From NCBI RefSeq assembly GCF_006439025.1, contig NZ_RCYZ01000005.1:248001-312000 (forward strand): a stretch of 64,000 nt of DNA, written 5' to 3'. Below are positions 44,101 to 53,331 of the stretch, piece after piece (within the stretch, counting starts at the first letter, position 1; every line of letters starts with the position of its first letter). The notes under the pieces are model-generated. The model saw only the letters and a program-made list of their open reading frames with translations, made no database searches and was not told the origin of the DNA. The translations under genes were made by a program, and so were the position numbers. The DNA is from Hymenobacter nivis (GTDB lineage Bacteria; Bacteroidota; Bacteroidia; Cytophagales; Hymenobacteraceae).

Positions 44101-44131
44101 CAAAGGTACGGCCTTTTGGGGAAACCGCAAA
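44101..44131 (-). promoter_or_regulatory. Bacteroidota promoter of rpmG (TTTG-N19-TACCTTTG)
   Basis: On the minus strand TTTG (44128-44131) is followed by 19 bases and TACCTTTG (44101-44108). This is an exact fit to the Bacteroidota consensus. The ATG of rpmG is 33 bases downstream of the -7 box. Confidence 0.75.
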
Positions 44132-44206
44132 AGACCAAGTACCTATTGCTTATTTATATACTTATCAGCCAGGGCATTTCCGATCGTGCCGGGGCCCCGG
44201 GGCCCA

Positions 44207-44261
44207 CCAAAGCCAGCGCCGATGCCCGGCCCGGGGGCTGGCGCATCGGCGCTGGCTTTGG
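44207..44261. terminator. Strong hairpin between rpmG promoter and rpmB
   Basis: CCAAAGCCAGCGCCGATGC (44207-44225) is an exact reverse complement of 44243-44261, with a 17-base loop. It lies 60 bases downstream of the rpmB stop, so it may terminate that transcript. No T-run is present. Confidence 0.55.
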
Positions 44262-44320
44262 CAGTGAGCGCCGCGGCGGGTCCAGCAGATAATTGCCGGC
44301 GCCCGCCGCGGCCCGCTCAG

Positions 44321-44560
44321 TTAATACACAACGAAGCCCTGCTCCTTAGCCTTTTTCAACACGGCCATGATGCCGTTTTTGTTGATGGTGCGGATGGTAG
44401 AAGTAGCCACTTTCAGCGTCACCCAGGCGTCTTGCTCGGGGATGTAGAAGCGCTTTTTCTGCAGGTTCGGGTAGAACTTGCGCTTGGTTTTGTTATTGGC
44501 GTGCGACACGTTGTTGCCAACGCGGGTGCGCTTGCCGGTCAAATCACAAACTCGGGCCAT
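44321..44560 (-). CDS. rpmB: 50S ribosomal protein L28
   Basis: The 79-residue protein has the L28 start [29 protein letters not shown] and the core [31 protein letters not shown] in parts. There are no CxxC motifs except a single cysteine. It is read from the promoter at 44603-44633 and is followed by rpmG. Confidence 0.97.
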   Translation of the reverse strand: MARVCDLTGKRTRVGNNVSHANNKTKRKFYPNLQKKRFYIPEQDAWVTLKVATSTIRTINKNGIMAVLKKAKEQGFVVY

Positions 44561-44602
44561 GATATCGGGGGATTAGAAATTACAAAGCAGGGAAACGGGC
44601 CG

Positions 44603-44633
44603 CAAATATCGGTAAAAGTCTGCCAATTACCAA
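44603..44633 (-). promoter_or_regulatory. Possible rpmB promoter (TTGG-N19-GATATTTG)
   Basis: Minus strand: TTGG at 44630-44633, 19 bases, then GATATTTG at 44603-44610, each box one base off consensus. The spacing equals that of the rpmG promoter. Confidence 0.4.
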
Positions 44634-44648
44634 GTACCCGTTTCATTT

Positions 44649-44843
44649 TCATGCGGACGGGGGCCCCGGGGGCCGAAAATTCCAGGGGCAGTGGCGGCAC
44701 CCGTTGCGGCAGCAGAAGCCCCGCCGCTGGTGGTACTGGGCCGTGAACACGAGGTAGCCCTCGGGCGTGGTGTAGTAGTCGCCGGGCAGCAAAGGCCGGG
44801 CGGCGAATTCTTCCAGGGTGGGGCGCTTGGGCTCGGCGGGCAT
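44649..44843 (-). CDS. DUF5522 small cysteine-rich protein
   Basis: The 64-residue protein has the DUF5522 core GDYYTTPEGYLVFTAQYHQRRG followed by FCCRNGCRHCPW, a CC-x3-C-x2-C arrangement that could bind a metal or iron-sulfur cluster. The family is widespread in Bacteroidota and its function is not known. The C-terminus is proline-rich and coded by GGGGCCCC-type sequence. It was found as a short frame beside larger false ones. Confidence 0.85.
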   Translation of the reverse strand: MPAEPKRPTLEEFAARPLLPGDYYTTPEGYLVFTAQYHQRRGFCCRNGCRHCPWNFRPPGPPSA

Positions 44844-44874
44844 CGGGGGCGGGCAACGGGATAGGGGCCCTCGG

Positions 44875-45339
44875 CTAGTGGCCCAGGGCAGTGCGCAGCA
44901 GCTGGAGCGGCAGCGGCGCGGCCCATACGGCGGGCAAGGTACGCTTGCGAAATTCTTCGGGCAGGTGCTGGTAGGGGTCGTAGGGCGGGCCGGGCGGCGC
45001 GGCTGCCAGGTGGCGGCGGGGCTCCGGCGCGGCGGCGGGCGGCGGGCCCGGCGCGGGCAGCAGGGGCGCATAGCGGGCCGCGGCCCGCACCGTGGGTACG
45101 GGGGCCGGCGGCAGGGCCGGGGCCGGCGCAACGGCTGGGGCTCCGGCGGGCCGGGCCGCCTGGCCGGGCAAGGGGCCCATTGCCGGCGGGGCCGGGCCGG
45201 TGGCTAGGCTTTCTAGCTGGTAGTGTTGGGTGGCCAGCGGGTGCCTTGCAGGGAAGGCGGTGGGCGGGCCGGGGGCGTGCTGCGCCAAGGCCGGGCCGGC
45301 GGCGCTGGTGAGCATAAGCAGGAGAAAACGGCGGAGCAT
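44875..45339 (-). CDS. Exported proline/alanine-rich protein
   Basis: The 154-residue product has a signal peptide (MLRRFLLLMLTSAAGPALA, cleaved before QHAPG) and then a low-complexity stretch rich in proline and alanine. A slightly more ordered C-terminus (YDPYQHLPEEFRKRTLPAVWAAPLPLQLLRTALGH in parts) follows. No domain is recognised. It is upstream of the DUF5522 gene on the same strand. Confidence 0.5.
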   Translation of the reverse strand: MLRRFLLLMLTSAAGPALAQHAPGPPTAFPARHPLATQHYQLESLATGPAPPAMGPLPGQAARPAGAPAVAPAPALPPAPVPTVRAAARYAPLLPAPGPPPAAAPEPRRHLAAAPPGPPYDPYQHLPEEFRKRTLPAVWAAPLPLQLLRTALGH

Positions 45340-45452
45340 CAGGGCGCGCGCAGGGGTTGGGGCAGGGCAGAACCGGGGGCCCCGGCACTTAGCGGCCGGG
45401 TTTCGTGTCGTACTTATGCATTACAAATAACGGCTTTATCCTCCCCCTGCCC

Positions 45453-46709
45453 ATGTCCTACCCCGCCCCCGCCCTGCCCACAACCGATAGCCGCGCCGAA
45501 CAACTCATGGCCCTTGAGGACCGCTACGGGGCCCACAATTACCACCCGTTGCCGGTGGTGCTGGCCCGCGGCGAGGGCGTGCACCTCTGGGACGTGGACG
45601 GCCGGCGCTACTACGATTTCCTCTCCGCCTACTCGGCCGTGAACCAGGGGCACTGCCACCCGCGCATCATCGGGGCCCTAGCGGCGCAGGCGCAAACGCT
45701 GACGCTGACCTCGCGGGCATTTTTCAACGACCAGCTTGGGCCGGCCGAGCAGCAGCTGTGTGAGCTATTTAAATACGATAAGGCGCTGCTAATGAACTCC
45801 GGGGCCGAAGCCGTGGAAACGGCTCTCAAGCTGGCCCGCAAGTGGGGCTACCAGGAAAAAGGCATTGCCCCCAACCAGGCGCGCATCGTGGTGGCCGAGC
45901 ACAACTTCCACGGGCGCACCACGGGCATCATCTCCTTCAGCACCGACGGCGAGAGCACGGGCGGCTTCGGGCCCTTTGTGCCGGGCTACCAGGTGGTGCC
46001 TTATAACGACGTGGAGGCCCTGGCCGCGGCCCTACAAGACCCGCACGTGTGCGGCTTCCTCATCGAGCCCATCCAGGGCGAGGCTGGCGTGGTGCTGCCC
46101 GCCGTGGGCTACCTGGCGCAAGCCGCCGCGCTGTGCAAGCAGCATAATGTATTGCTGATTACTGACGAAATTCAAACCGGGCTGGGGCGCACGGGCAAGC
46201 TGCTGGCCTCCGACCACGAGGCGGTGCGCGGCGACATCCTCATACTGGGCAAGGCGTTGAGCGGCGGGGTATTGCCCGTATCGGCGGTGCTGGCGGACGA
46301 TAAGATTATGCTCACGATTCAGCCCGGGCAGCACGGCTCCACGTTTGGCGGCAACCCACTGGCCTGCGCCGTGATGCGGGCGGCGCTGGACGTACTTATT
46401 GACGAAAAGCTGGCCGGCAACGCTGCCCGGCTGGGCGAGATTTTCCGGCAGCGCATGCGCCAGGTGCAGGCCGAATGCCCCGCCACGGTGGAGCTGGTGC
46501 GCGGCCGCGGCCTGCTCAACGCGGTGGTTATCAAACCTGCCGACGACGGCCGCACGGCCTGGGACGTGTGCGTGAGCTTGATGGAGCGCGGCGTGCTGGC
46601 CAAGCCCACGCACGGCGACATCATCCGCTTCGCGCCGCCGCTCGTCATCACCGAAGCACAACTACACGAAGCCTGCGACGTAATTGCGGACGTAATCCGG
46701 GAATTCTAG
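45453..46709 (+). CDS. rocD: Ornithine--oxo-acid transaminase
   Basis: The 418-residue class III PLP aminotransferase converts ornithine and 2-oxoglutarate to glutamate semialdehyde and glutamate. Family marks are [47 protein letters not shown] near the start (seen in parts), [41 protein letters not shown] and the PLP lysine K267 in ILGKALSGG. The ATG at 45453 is preferred to a GTG at 45405. Confidence 0.97.
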   Translation: MSYPAPALPTTDSRAEQLMALEDRYGAHNYHPLPVVLARGEGVHLWDVDGRRYYDFLSAYSAVNQGHCHPRIIGALAAQAQTLTLTSRAFFNDQLGPAEQQLCELFKYDKALLMNSGAEAVETALKLARKWGYQEKGIAPNQARIVVAEHNFHGRTTGIISFSTDGESTGGFGPFVPGYQVVPYNDVEALAAALQDPHVCGFLIEPIQGEAGVVLPAVGYLAQAAALCKQHNVLLITDEIQTGLGRTGKLLASDHEAVRGDILILGKALSGGVLPVSAVLADDKIMLTIQPGQHGSTFGGNPLACAVMRAALDVLIDEKLAGNAARLGEIFRQRMRQVQAECPATVELVRGRGLLNAVVIKPADDGRTAWDVCVSLMERGVLAKPTHGDIIRFAPPLVITEAQLHEACDVIADVIREF

Positions 46710-46725
46710 CCCGGGGCCCTCCCCT

Positions 46726-47334
46726 ATGATTTTTGCTCGTTTACGCCCGGTTGCTTTTTTGTTCGTGCTGAGCCTGTTGGCCAGCTGCCGGAGCGAGCAA
46801 GCCGCCTTCCAGTTCACCACGCCCGTCGGCGCGGGCCCTGGGGCCCTGGCGCACACCCCACGCCCCACGCCGGCCGTAGCGCTGGCAACTGCTGAAGCGA
46901 CACCCCCTACTGGCCCGGCCGAAGCGCCCGCCATTGCGCCCGGGGCCCCAGCCGCCGCCGCCGCAATGGCAACGGGGGGGCCAACTCGCCAGGGCTTTGG
47001 CCGGTCGGTGCGTGCTCAGGCGCAGCACTTACTGGCATTGAGCCCGTTATCCCGGCCCGCCGCGCCAGAAGTTCCGGTGCAGCTACGGCCCCACCGCCGG
47101 GCCGCCGGGGCCCTGGCCCATACCCAGGGCACGGCGGAGAACGGGCTGGGGCGCGTGGCTTTGTTTTTTATCGGCGTGACGCTGGCCGTGCTGGCGGGCC
47201 TGGCGGCGCTGGTGAACCTGATTTTTGGGGTGGGTTTCTTCACCGCGCTGGGCTACACGGCGGCCGGGTTGGTGGTCCTGTTTCTACTATATAAGCTGTT
47301 TAGCCCCAAGAAGCCGGCTAAGAAGAAGGCGTAG
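46726..47334 (+). CDS. Lipoprotein with two C-terminal membrane helices, unknown function
   Basis: The 202-residue protein has a lipoprotein signal with C21 (LSLLASCRSEQ), a proline/alanine-rich middle without clear structure, and two helices near residues 145-167 (LFFIGVTLAVLAGLAALV) and 172-190 (FFTALGYTAAGLVVLFLLYKLF), then a lysine-rich end. No family is recognised. It starts 16 bases after rocD. Confidence 0.55.
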   Translation: MIFARLRPVAFLFVLSLLASCRSEQAAFQFTTPVGAGPGALAHTPRPTPAVALATAEATPPTGPAEAPAIAPGAPAAAAAMATGGPTRQGFGRSVRAQAQHLLALSPLSRPAAPEVPVQLRPHRRAAGALAHTQGTAENGLGRVALFFIGVTLAVLAGLAALVNLIFGVGFFTALGYTAAGLVVLFLLYKLFSPKKPAKKKA

Positions 47335-47424
47335 CCTGGCCGTGCTGCCAGGCTGCCGGGGCCCTGGGGCACAACCTCCGGGGCCCCGGCGCGGTTGTTC
47401 TCCTTTGCCCTTTCTGAATTTTCT

Positions 47425-48417
47425 ATGCCAATTCTCCCCACCGACCGCCCCCGCCGCAACCGTAAATCGCAGGTTATCCGCGACATGGTGCAGGAAACTC
47501 GCCTCACCGCCCACGATTTTATTTTTCCGCTGTTTCTCATCGAAGGCCACAGCCAGCGGCTGGAAGTGAAGTCCATGCCCGGCATCTACCGCTACTCGGC
47601 CGATACGGTGATTGACGAAGTGGGGCGCTGCGTGGAGCTGGGCATCAAGGCGTTCGCGCCGTTCCCGAGCATCAGCGACGGCCTGAAGGACCGGCTGGCG
47701 CGCGAATCGGCCAACCTCGACGGGCTATACTTGAAGGCGGTGGCCGACATCAAGCGGCAGTTTCCGGACGTGGTGATCATGACCGACGTGGCCATGGACC
47801 CCTACAGCAGCGACGGCCACGATGGCGTGGTGGACGTGGACTCGGGCGAGATCCTCAACGACGCCTCGCTGGAGGTACTAGGCCAGATGGCCCTGGCCCA
47901 GGCCCGCGCCGGCGCCGACATCATCGGGCCCTCCGACATGATGGATGGGCGCGTGGCCTGGATCCGCGACGTGCTGGACAGCAACGCGTTCCAGCACGTG
48001 AGCATCATGAGCTACACGGCCAAGTACGCCTCGGCCTTCTACGGCCCCTTCCGCGACGCGCTGGACTCGGCCCCCAAGAAGGGTGATAAGAAAAGCTACC
48101 AAATGAACCCCGCCAACCGCCGCGAGGCCCTGCGCGAGCTGGCCCTCGACGAGACGGAGGGCGCCGATATGGTGATGATCAAGCCCGCCCTGAGCTACCT
48201 CGACATCATCCGCGAGGTGAAGGACCGCACCAACTTGCCCGTAACGGCCTACAACGTGAGCGGCGAGTACGCCATGGTGAAGGCCGCTGCGCTGAACGGC
48301 TGGATGGACGGCGAGCGCACCATGATGGAAGTGCTGCTGAGCATCAAGCGCGCCGGGGCCGACGCCATTCTCACCTACTTCGCCAAGGAAGCGGCCGAGG
48401 TGCTGCGCAAGGGCTAG
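47425..48417 (+). CDS. hemB: Delta-aminolevulinic acid dehydratase (porphobilinogen synthase)
   Basis: The 330-residue enzyme condenses two aminolevulinates to porphobilinogen in haem synthesis. It has the two Schiff-base lysine regions SYTAKYASAFYGPF and VMIKPALSYLD. The metal loop reads DVAMDPYSSDGHDG, without the cysteines of the zinc enzymes, so it is the magnesium type. The ATG at 47425 lies in the usual place before MPILPTDRPRRNRKS. The next gene starts one base after its stop, so they share a transcript. Confidence 0.98.
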   Translation: MPILPTDRPRRNRKSQVIRDMVQETRLTAHDFIFPLFLIEGHSQRLEVKSMPGIYRYSADTVIDEVGRCVELGIKAFAPFPSISDGLKDRLARESANLDGLYLKAVADIKRQFPDVVIMTDVAMDPYSSDGHDGVVDVDSGEILNDASLEVLGQMALAQARAGADIIGPSDMMDGRVAWIRDVLDSNAFQHVSIMSYTAKYASAFYGPFRDALDSAPKKGDKKSYQMNPANRREALRELALDETEGADMVMIKPALSYLDIIREVKDRTNLPVTAYNVSGEYAMVKAAALNGWMDGERTMMEVLLSIKRAGADAILTYFAKEAAEVLRKG

Positions 48418-48418
48418 C

Positions 48419-48934
48419 ATGACCATGGACCTGACCATCCGGCGCGCCACGCTGGCCGATTTACCGGCCGTGCTGGCGCTGGTGCAAGCCGTGGTGCCGC
48501 TGATGAACGCCGCCGGCAACATGCAGTGGACCAGCGAGTACCCCAACGAAGCCGTGTTTCGGCGCGACATCGAGCGCCAGCACTTGTGGGTGGCCGAGCG
48601 CCTGGGGGCCCTGGACGGCATTGCTGCCCTCACCCAGGACCAGGACCCCGAATACGCCGACGCCGATTGGGACGCCGCCGAACCCGCGCTGGTGACGCAC
48701 CGCCTCGCCGTGGCCCCCGAAGCCCAAGGCCGCGGCGTGGCCGGGGCCCTGCTGGCGCAGGCCGAGCACGAGGCCAGGGCCCTGGGCCTGCGCACGTTGC
48801 GCGTGGACACCAACTCAGAAAATGCGGCCACGCAGCGGCTGTTCCCCAAGTTGGGCTACCGGTTTGCGGGCGAAATCAAGCTGGCGTTTCGGCCAGGGCT
48901 GCGGTTTTTCTGCTACGAGAAGTGGCTGGGGTAA
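48419..48934 (+). CDS. GNAT family N-acetyltransferase
   Basis: The 171-residue protein has LTIRRATLADLPAVLALVQ at the start and VTHRLAVAPEAQGRGVAGALLAQAE with the acetyl-CoA loop at about residues 95-112, then VDTNSENAATQRLFPKLGYRFAGE. Its substrate is unknown. It is one base from hemB, which suggests co-transcription. Confidence 0.88.
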   Translation: MTMDLTIRRATLADLPAVLALVQAVVPLMNAAGNMQWTSEYPNEAVFRRDIERQHLWVAERLGALDGIAALTQDQDPEYADADWDAAEPALVTHRLAVAPEAQGRGVAGALLAQAEHEARALGLRTLRVDTNSENAATQRLFPKLGYRFAGEIKLAFRPGLRFFCYEKWLG

Positions 48935-48986
48935 GCGCAGAGACGCGGGGCTTTATGTGCGCTCGAACGCCCCGTATTTTGTGGCC

Positions 48987-49709
48987 ATGATTGACTTTTT
49001 CCGCTTGGGTGGGGTGGCGTTATTGCTTGGCGTGGGCATGCTTTACAGCGTGCGGGCGGGTAAGCTGACCTTGGCCGCGGCCGCCACGGGCGGCGGGCTG
49101 GGGCTGCTTATCTACTTGGGCAGTGGCTTTGTGGGGCTGGCACTCTTGGCACTGTTTTTTGGCCTGGGCACCGCCGCCTCCAGCTGGCGCGTGGCCGACA
49201 AGCGCCGCCTGGGGCTAGCCGAGGAAAACCGAGGCCGCCGCACGGCCGGCCAAGTGGTAGCCAACGCTGGCGTGGCGGGCCTGCTGGGCCTGCTGGCTTG
49301 GCAGCTATTGCCCCTCGCGCCGCTGGCCCGCCTGATGCTGGCCGGAAGTTTCGCCGCCGCCACCGCCGACACGCTGGCCTCGGAACTGGGCAACGTGTAC
49401 GGCCGCCGCTACTATAACATCCTCACCCTGAAGCCCGACGTGCGCGGCCGCAACGGCGTGGTGAGCATAGAGGGCACGGCGCTGGGCCTAGCGGGCACCG
49501 CCGTTATTGCGGCCGTGTACTGCTTGGGGCTCGGCTGGGGGCCCTCTTTTGGTTGGCTGCTGGTGGCGGGCACGGCCGGCAACCTGGCCGATTCGGTGCT
49601 GGGCGCCACCCTGGAGCGGCGCGGCTACCTCAGCAACAACGCGGTTAACTTCCTCAACACCCTGACGGGTGCGTTGGTGGCGGGCGGGCTAATGCGGTGG
49701 CTGGGCTAG
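48987..49709 (+). CDS. DUF92 membrane protein (TMEM19/VTE6-like)
   Basis: The 240-residue protein has six or seven hydrophobic segments and the DUF92 motifs GSFAAATADTLASELGNVYG and GRNGVVSIEGTALG and ERRGYLSNNAVNFLNT. Plant VTE6 of this family phosphorylates phytyl phosphate; bacterial members are not defined, so a polyprenyl phosphate kinase role is only a guess. The ATG lies just nine bases after a TATTTTG box, so the message could be leaderless. Confidence 0.9.
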   Translation: MIDFFRLGGVALLLGVGMLYSVRAGKLTLAAAATGGGLGLLIYLGSGFVGLALLALFFGLGTAASSWRVADKRRLGLAEENRGRRTAGQVVANAGVAGLLGLLAWQLLPLAPLARLMLAGSFAAATADTLASELGNVYGRRYYNILTLKPDVRGRNGVVSIEGTALGLAGTAVIAAVYCLGLGWGPSFGWLLVAGTAGNLADSVLGATLERRGYLSNNAVNFLNTLTGALVAGGLMRWLG

Positions 49710-49767
49710 CGCTCTAACCAAGTTGGCACTTCGGCTGGGGCTACCCCTTTTGCGGCGCAAAGTGGCT

Positions 49768-50460
49768 TTAGTTGCGTGCATTGGGCTGGCTGAAGTCTCT
49801 CTTCAGGAGTTTGGAAAGCTGCTTTTCCAAGCTGGCCGCGTCTAGGGGTTCGAAGTCGTTCAGCGGCGGCGTGTGGGCGTAGTACACAATGGCCTTTTGG
49901 TGGGTGTCGTAGATAAACAAGAAGAGTTTTGATTTTGCCCGACCAGCATCGTTGCCACGATTGTATTTATCTACAACCAGATAACCTATTCGGGCCATAT
50001 AAGGCCTGTTTAGTAATTCGTGCAGTTTCGGAATCCGCGTGAAGCCACTGGCTGCCAGGATTAGCGCGTAGCGCTGGTCTTGGCGGCTCAGGAGGTAATC
50101 GAGTGCGGGCAAGTCGGCCCCGCTGGCCAGTTGCCAGTGCTCTTCGATGGCCGCAACGGCACGGTACACCTCGCGGCGGGCCTGCGTCAGGAGCGAATCG
50201 GGCACCGTGACCTCGTTGCGGAGCCGCAGTTGGGCCCGGCGCCGCACCAGCGCCTCGTGCAGCAGGCTTTCCGACGCAATGGTGGCTTCTTTGTCGATAA
50301 CCCCTGGGTTGTTGTAGCGAACGACGGCTATTGTGGTAATGGGCGAAACGAAGGCCATTTCTTGCACGGCCGGTACCTGGAAACCGGCGCGCACAATACT
50401 GGTCGAATTGCAACCCATCAGCGCCACCCCCGCGCTCAGCCAACCTAAGAATTTGCGCAT
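49768..50460 (-). CDS. Lipoprotein of unknown function
   Basis: The 230-residue protein has a lipoprotein signal with C17 (GVALMGCNSTS). The mature part has alternating strands and helices, with ITTIAVVRYNNPGVIDKEATIASESLLHEAL near residues 40-70 and RDQRYALILAASGFTRIPK-like RQDQRYALILAASG. A pattern of this kind is seen in unclassified Bacteroidota lipoproteins. No named family is recognised. It faces the DUF92 gene end to end. Confidence 0.6.
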   Translation of the reverse strand: MRKFLGWLSAGVALMGCNSTSIVRAGFQVPAVQEMAFVSPITTIAVVRYNNPGVIDKEATIASESLLHEALVRRRAQLRLRNEVTVPDSLLTQARREVYRAVAAIEEHWQLASGADLPALDYLLSRQDQRYALILAASGFTRIPKLHELLNRPYMARIGYLVVDKYNRGNDAGRAKSKLFLFIYDTHQKAIVYYAHTPPLNDFEPLDAASLEKQLSKLLKRDFSQPNARN

Positions 50461-50525
50461 AGACCGTTCATTTGCTATCTGTTGCGATTCTTTCTACCTT
50501 CAACCTAGCCGCAGGGTTGCTATCG

Positions 50526-51929
50526 TTATGGGCGCTCGTAGGGCCACTTGCCTTGCTGCTTGCTCCAAAGCAGAAACGCGCCCGTGCCCAGGGCCATCAT
50601 GCCGACGGCGGCTACCTGGAAGTAGAGTTTGAAGGCCACGCCGCCTAGGCTGACCTCGACCGGGGCGATACCGGCGAACACGAACAGCCACACGATAATG
50701 GCCAGGACGACGGGCAGCGGGTAGAGCGGCATTTTGAACGGCAGGGCCCCCGTGCCGCGCCGGCGGCGCAGCAGCACCAGCCCCACGGCTTGCCCCACAA
50801 ACTGCACCAGAATGCGCATGGCCAGGATGGCCGAAATGACCTCGCCCAGCCGGAACAGCAGGCTGAACACGAAGCCCACGCCGCCCAGCAGCAGCAGCGA
50901 CACGTAGGGGAAATGCTTGGTGGGGTGCAGCTTGGCAAACACGGGCAGGAACTCGCCGTCGGCCGCCGCCGCGTACGGGATGCGCGAGTAGCCCAGCAGC
51001 ACCGCAAACAGCGAGGCAAACGCCACCAGCAGCACCATGCCCGTGGCCACGGTGGCCGCCGCGGGCCCGTACAGCCGCTCCATAAATACGCTGATGATGA
51101 ACTGCGACTTATCGCTGGTGCCCGCCTGCCAGCCCCGCACCTCCTCCCAGCCAATGACGGTGCCCACGCTCCAGTTCAGCAGCAGGTACAGGGCCGCGAT
51201 GCCCAGGATACTGAGGAAAATGCTGCGCGGAATGACCTTCTCGGGGCCCTTAATTTCGGCGCCGAGGTGGCACACGTTGTAGTAGCCCAGGTACGAGTAG
51301 ATGGTTTTGACCGCCGCCTGGCCCATGGCAGCCGAAATGAGCAGGCCAGGCAGGGCCCCCACGCCGCCCACGGGCAGCACGGCCACCGGGTGGTTGGCGT
51401 GGGTGAGGCCCCCAAAAATCAGCCAGGCCATCAAGCTCAGCACGCCCACCCACAAGGCCACGCCCAGCTTGCCAATGTCCTCGATGCGGCGGTAGAGCAG
51501 CGCGATGAGCAACAGCACCACCGTGCCGGCCACCAGCTTGGGCTGCCACCATTCCGTCAGCGGCACGAGGTAGCCGAAGTACTGGGCGAAGCCGATGGCC
51601 CCGGAGGCCAGCACCAGCGGCGACTGAATGAGCGTCTGCCACACGTAGAGAAACGACATGTAGCGGCCCCACTTCTGCTCGCCGTAGGCCAGCTTGAGGA
51701 AGCGGTAGCTGCCGCCGGCCTCGGGGTAGGCCGCGCCCAGCTCGCTCCAAATCAGGCCATCGACGGCGGCAAGGGCTGCACCCACCAGCCAGGCCAGCAA
51801 GAAGTTGGGCCCCATAAAGCCCATCACCAGCGGCAGCGTCACGAAGGGCCCGATGCCCACCATGTCAATCATGTTGAGGGCGGTGGCCTGCACGAGGCCC
51901 AGGCGGCGCTGCAAAGTAGGTTGCGACAT
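50526..51929 (-). CDS. APC family amino acid permease
   Basis: The 467-residue membrane protein has 12 hydrophobic segments. It starts with the APC signature LGLVQATALNMIDMVGIGPFVTLPLVMGFMGPNFL in parts, and has DGLIWSELGAAYPEAGGSYRFLKLAYGE in the first cytoplasmic loop region. It should import or exchange amino acids or polyamines; which one is not clear. The ATG at 51929 fits the family start; the frame upstream of it is GGGGCCCC-rich leader. Confidence 0.93.
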   Translation of the reverse strand: MSQPTLQRRLGLVQATALNMIDMVGIGPFVTLPLVMGFMGPNFLLAWLVGAALAAVDGLIWSELGAAYPEAGGSYRFLKLAYGEQKWGRYMSFLYVWQTLIQSPLVLASGAIGFAQYFGYLVPLTEWWQPKLVAGTVVLLLIALLYRRIEDIGKLGVALWVGVLSLMAWLIFGGLTHANHPVAVLPVGGVGALPGLLISAAMGQAAVKTIYSYLGYYNVCHLGAEIKGPEKVIPRSIFLSILGIAALYLLLNWSVGTVIGWEEVRGWQAGTSDKSQFIISVFMERLYGPAAATVATGMVLLVAFASLFAVLLGYSRIPYAAAADGEFLPVFAKLHPTKHFPYVSLLLLGGVGFVFSLLFRLGEVISAILAMRILVQFVGQAVGLVLLRRRRGTGALPFKMPLYPLPVVLAIIVWLFVFAGIAPVEVSLGGVAFKLYFQVAAVGMMALGTGAFLLWSKQQGKWPYERP

Positions 51930-52089
51930 GCGGGCGAAAATAGGGCCCCGGCCCTTGGCAGGGCCCCGGGGCCCCGGCCGGCCGGGGCGCTCGGGCCCCC
52001 GGAGTTCACCCGCCATTCACGTTCTTTGGGGCGGGGCCGGCGGTTTTTCGAGGACGAAGACGGTGGGGCCCCAGCTACTTTTTTTCGGC

Positions 52090-53007
52090 ATGTCGGCTTC
52101 CAACTCTTCCAAAATCTCCCTCTACGGAGGCATCGCCACCAACGTGGCCATCGCGCTCAGCAAGTTTGTAGCGGCGTACTTCACCGGCTCGTCGGCCATG
52201 CTTTCCGAGGGCATCCACTCGCTGGTGGACACCGGCAACGGCGGGCTGCTGCTCTACGGCACGGCCCAGAGCCAGCTGCCGCCCAGCCCTGAGTACCCGT
52301 TTGGCCGCAGCAAAGAGCTGTATTTCTGGTCGTTGATTGTGGCCGTGCTGGTGTTTTCCATCGGCGGCGGCATGTCATTCTACGAGGGCATCAAGCACAT
52401 CCTGGACCCCGAGCCGATGGAGGACGCGAAGTGGAACTACATCGTGCTGGGCTTTTCGGTGGTGTTCGAAGGCATCGCGGCCTACTTGTCCATCAAGGCG
52501 TTCATGGAAACCCACACCGACGGCCTGCTCAAGGCCCTGCGCACGAGCAAAGACCCCGCGGCCTTTGCCCAGGTGCTCGAAAACTCGGCCGCGCTGGTGG
52601 GCCTGGTGCTGGCCGGGCTGGGCGTGTTTTTTGGGCATTTGCTGAACAACCCCTACCTCGACGGAGCCGCCTCGGTGGCCATCGGGCTGCTGCTGATGGG
52701 CGTGGCCGTGTTCCTGGTGTACCGCACCAAGGGCTTGCTGGTGGGCCAGGGCGTGGACGCCGAGACGCTGGCCAGCCTCGAAGCCATTGCCCGCGCCCAG
52801 CCCCACGTCGAAACCATTCGCTCGCCCCTCACCATGTACCTGGGCCCCACCGACGTGGTGCTGGCCTTCGACGTGGACTTTACTGACGCCCTGACGGCCG
52901 ACCAAGTCGAGCAGGCCATCAGCGCCTTGCAGCAGCAAATCCGGGCCAAGCACCCCGAGATGAAGCGCATCTTTGTGGAGGCTACGGCCCTTAAAGCCAG
53001 CGCGTAG
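52090..53007 (+). CDS. Cation diffusion facilitator (ZnT9/SLC30A9-like)
   Basis: The 305-residue protein has six membrane helices and a soluble C-terminal domain. The metal site of the CDF family is in SEGIHSLVDTGNG (H and D four apart), with LENSAALVGLVLAGLGVFFG and YLDGAASVAIGLLL supplying the second pair. The last 90 residues form the ferredoxin-like dimer domain (VLAFDVDFTDALTADQVEQA). It exports zinc or a related divalent ion. A GTTCTTTG box lies about 63 bases upstream. Confidence 0.92.
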   Translation: MSASNSSKISLYGGIATNVAIALSKFVAAYFTGSSAMLSEGIHSLVDTGNGGLLLYGTAQSQLPPSPEYPFGRSKELYFWSLIVAVLVFSIGGGMSFYEGIKHILDPEPMEDAKWNYIVLGFSVVFEGIAAYLSIKAFMETHTDGLLKALRTSKDPAAFAQVLENSAALVGLVLAGLGVFFGHLLNNPYLDGAASVAIGLLLMGVAVFLVYRTKGLLVGQGVDAETLASLEAIARAQPHVETIRSPLTMYLGPTDVVLAFDVDFTDALTADQVEQAISALQQQIRAKHPEMKRIFVEATALKASA

Positions 53008-53052
53008 CCACTAGGGGCCCGGGGGCCCCTAGCCCTTTTGCGAACTTCTTCC

Positions 53053-53163
53053 CCGTCGTGCTGAGCGGAACGAAGTGGAGCCGAAGCATCTCTACAGCAG
53101 CAGTAATTAATTGCTCTGCGGGGGAGATGCTTCGGCTCCACTTCGTTCCGCTCAGCCTGACGG
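53053..53163. repeat. Palindromic repeat family A, copy 3 (best conserved)
   Basis: A perfect 33-bp stem (53060-53092 with 53124-53156) contains GAGCGGAACGAAGTGG and CCGAAGCATCTC. The centre holds AGCAGTAATTAATTGCTCT. It lies between the CDF transporter and the GH1 gene. There is no T-run or nearby transposase. Confidence 0.85.
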
Positions 53164-53331
53164 CCGGTATAGCCGCCAGGCAGATAACCGCCCATCCACG
53201 GCCCCCAGTTGGCCGGGGCCCCGGGGCCCTATTTCGAACCTCGACAGCACTTTTGTGGTACAAGGAGGCCGCCCTGGTTCCGCTTGCAGCGGCGGGGGCG
53301 GCCGCTTTTGTTGCACTTACCCTCTTTTGCT

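Noticed and set aside
50790..52292. Plus-strand frame of 500 codons opposite the APC permease
   Set aside because: It is rich in Gln/His/Arg, typical of the complement of a membrane protein gene.
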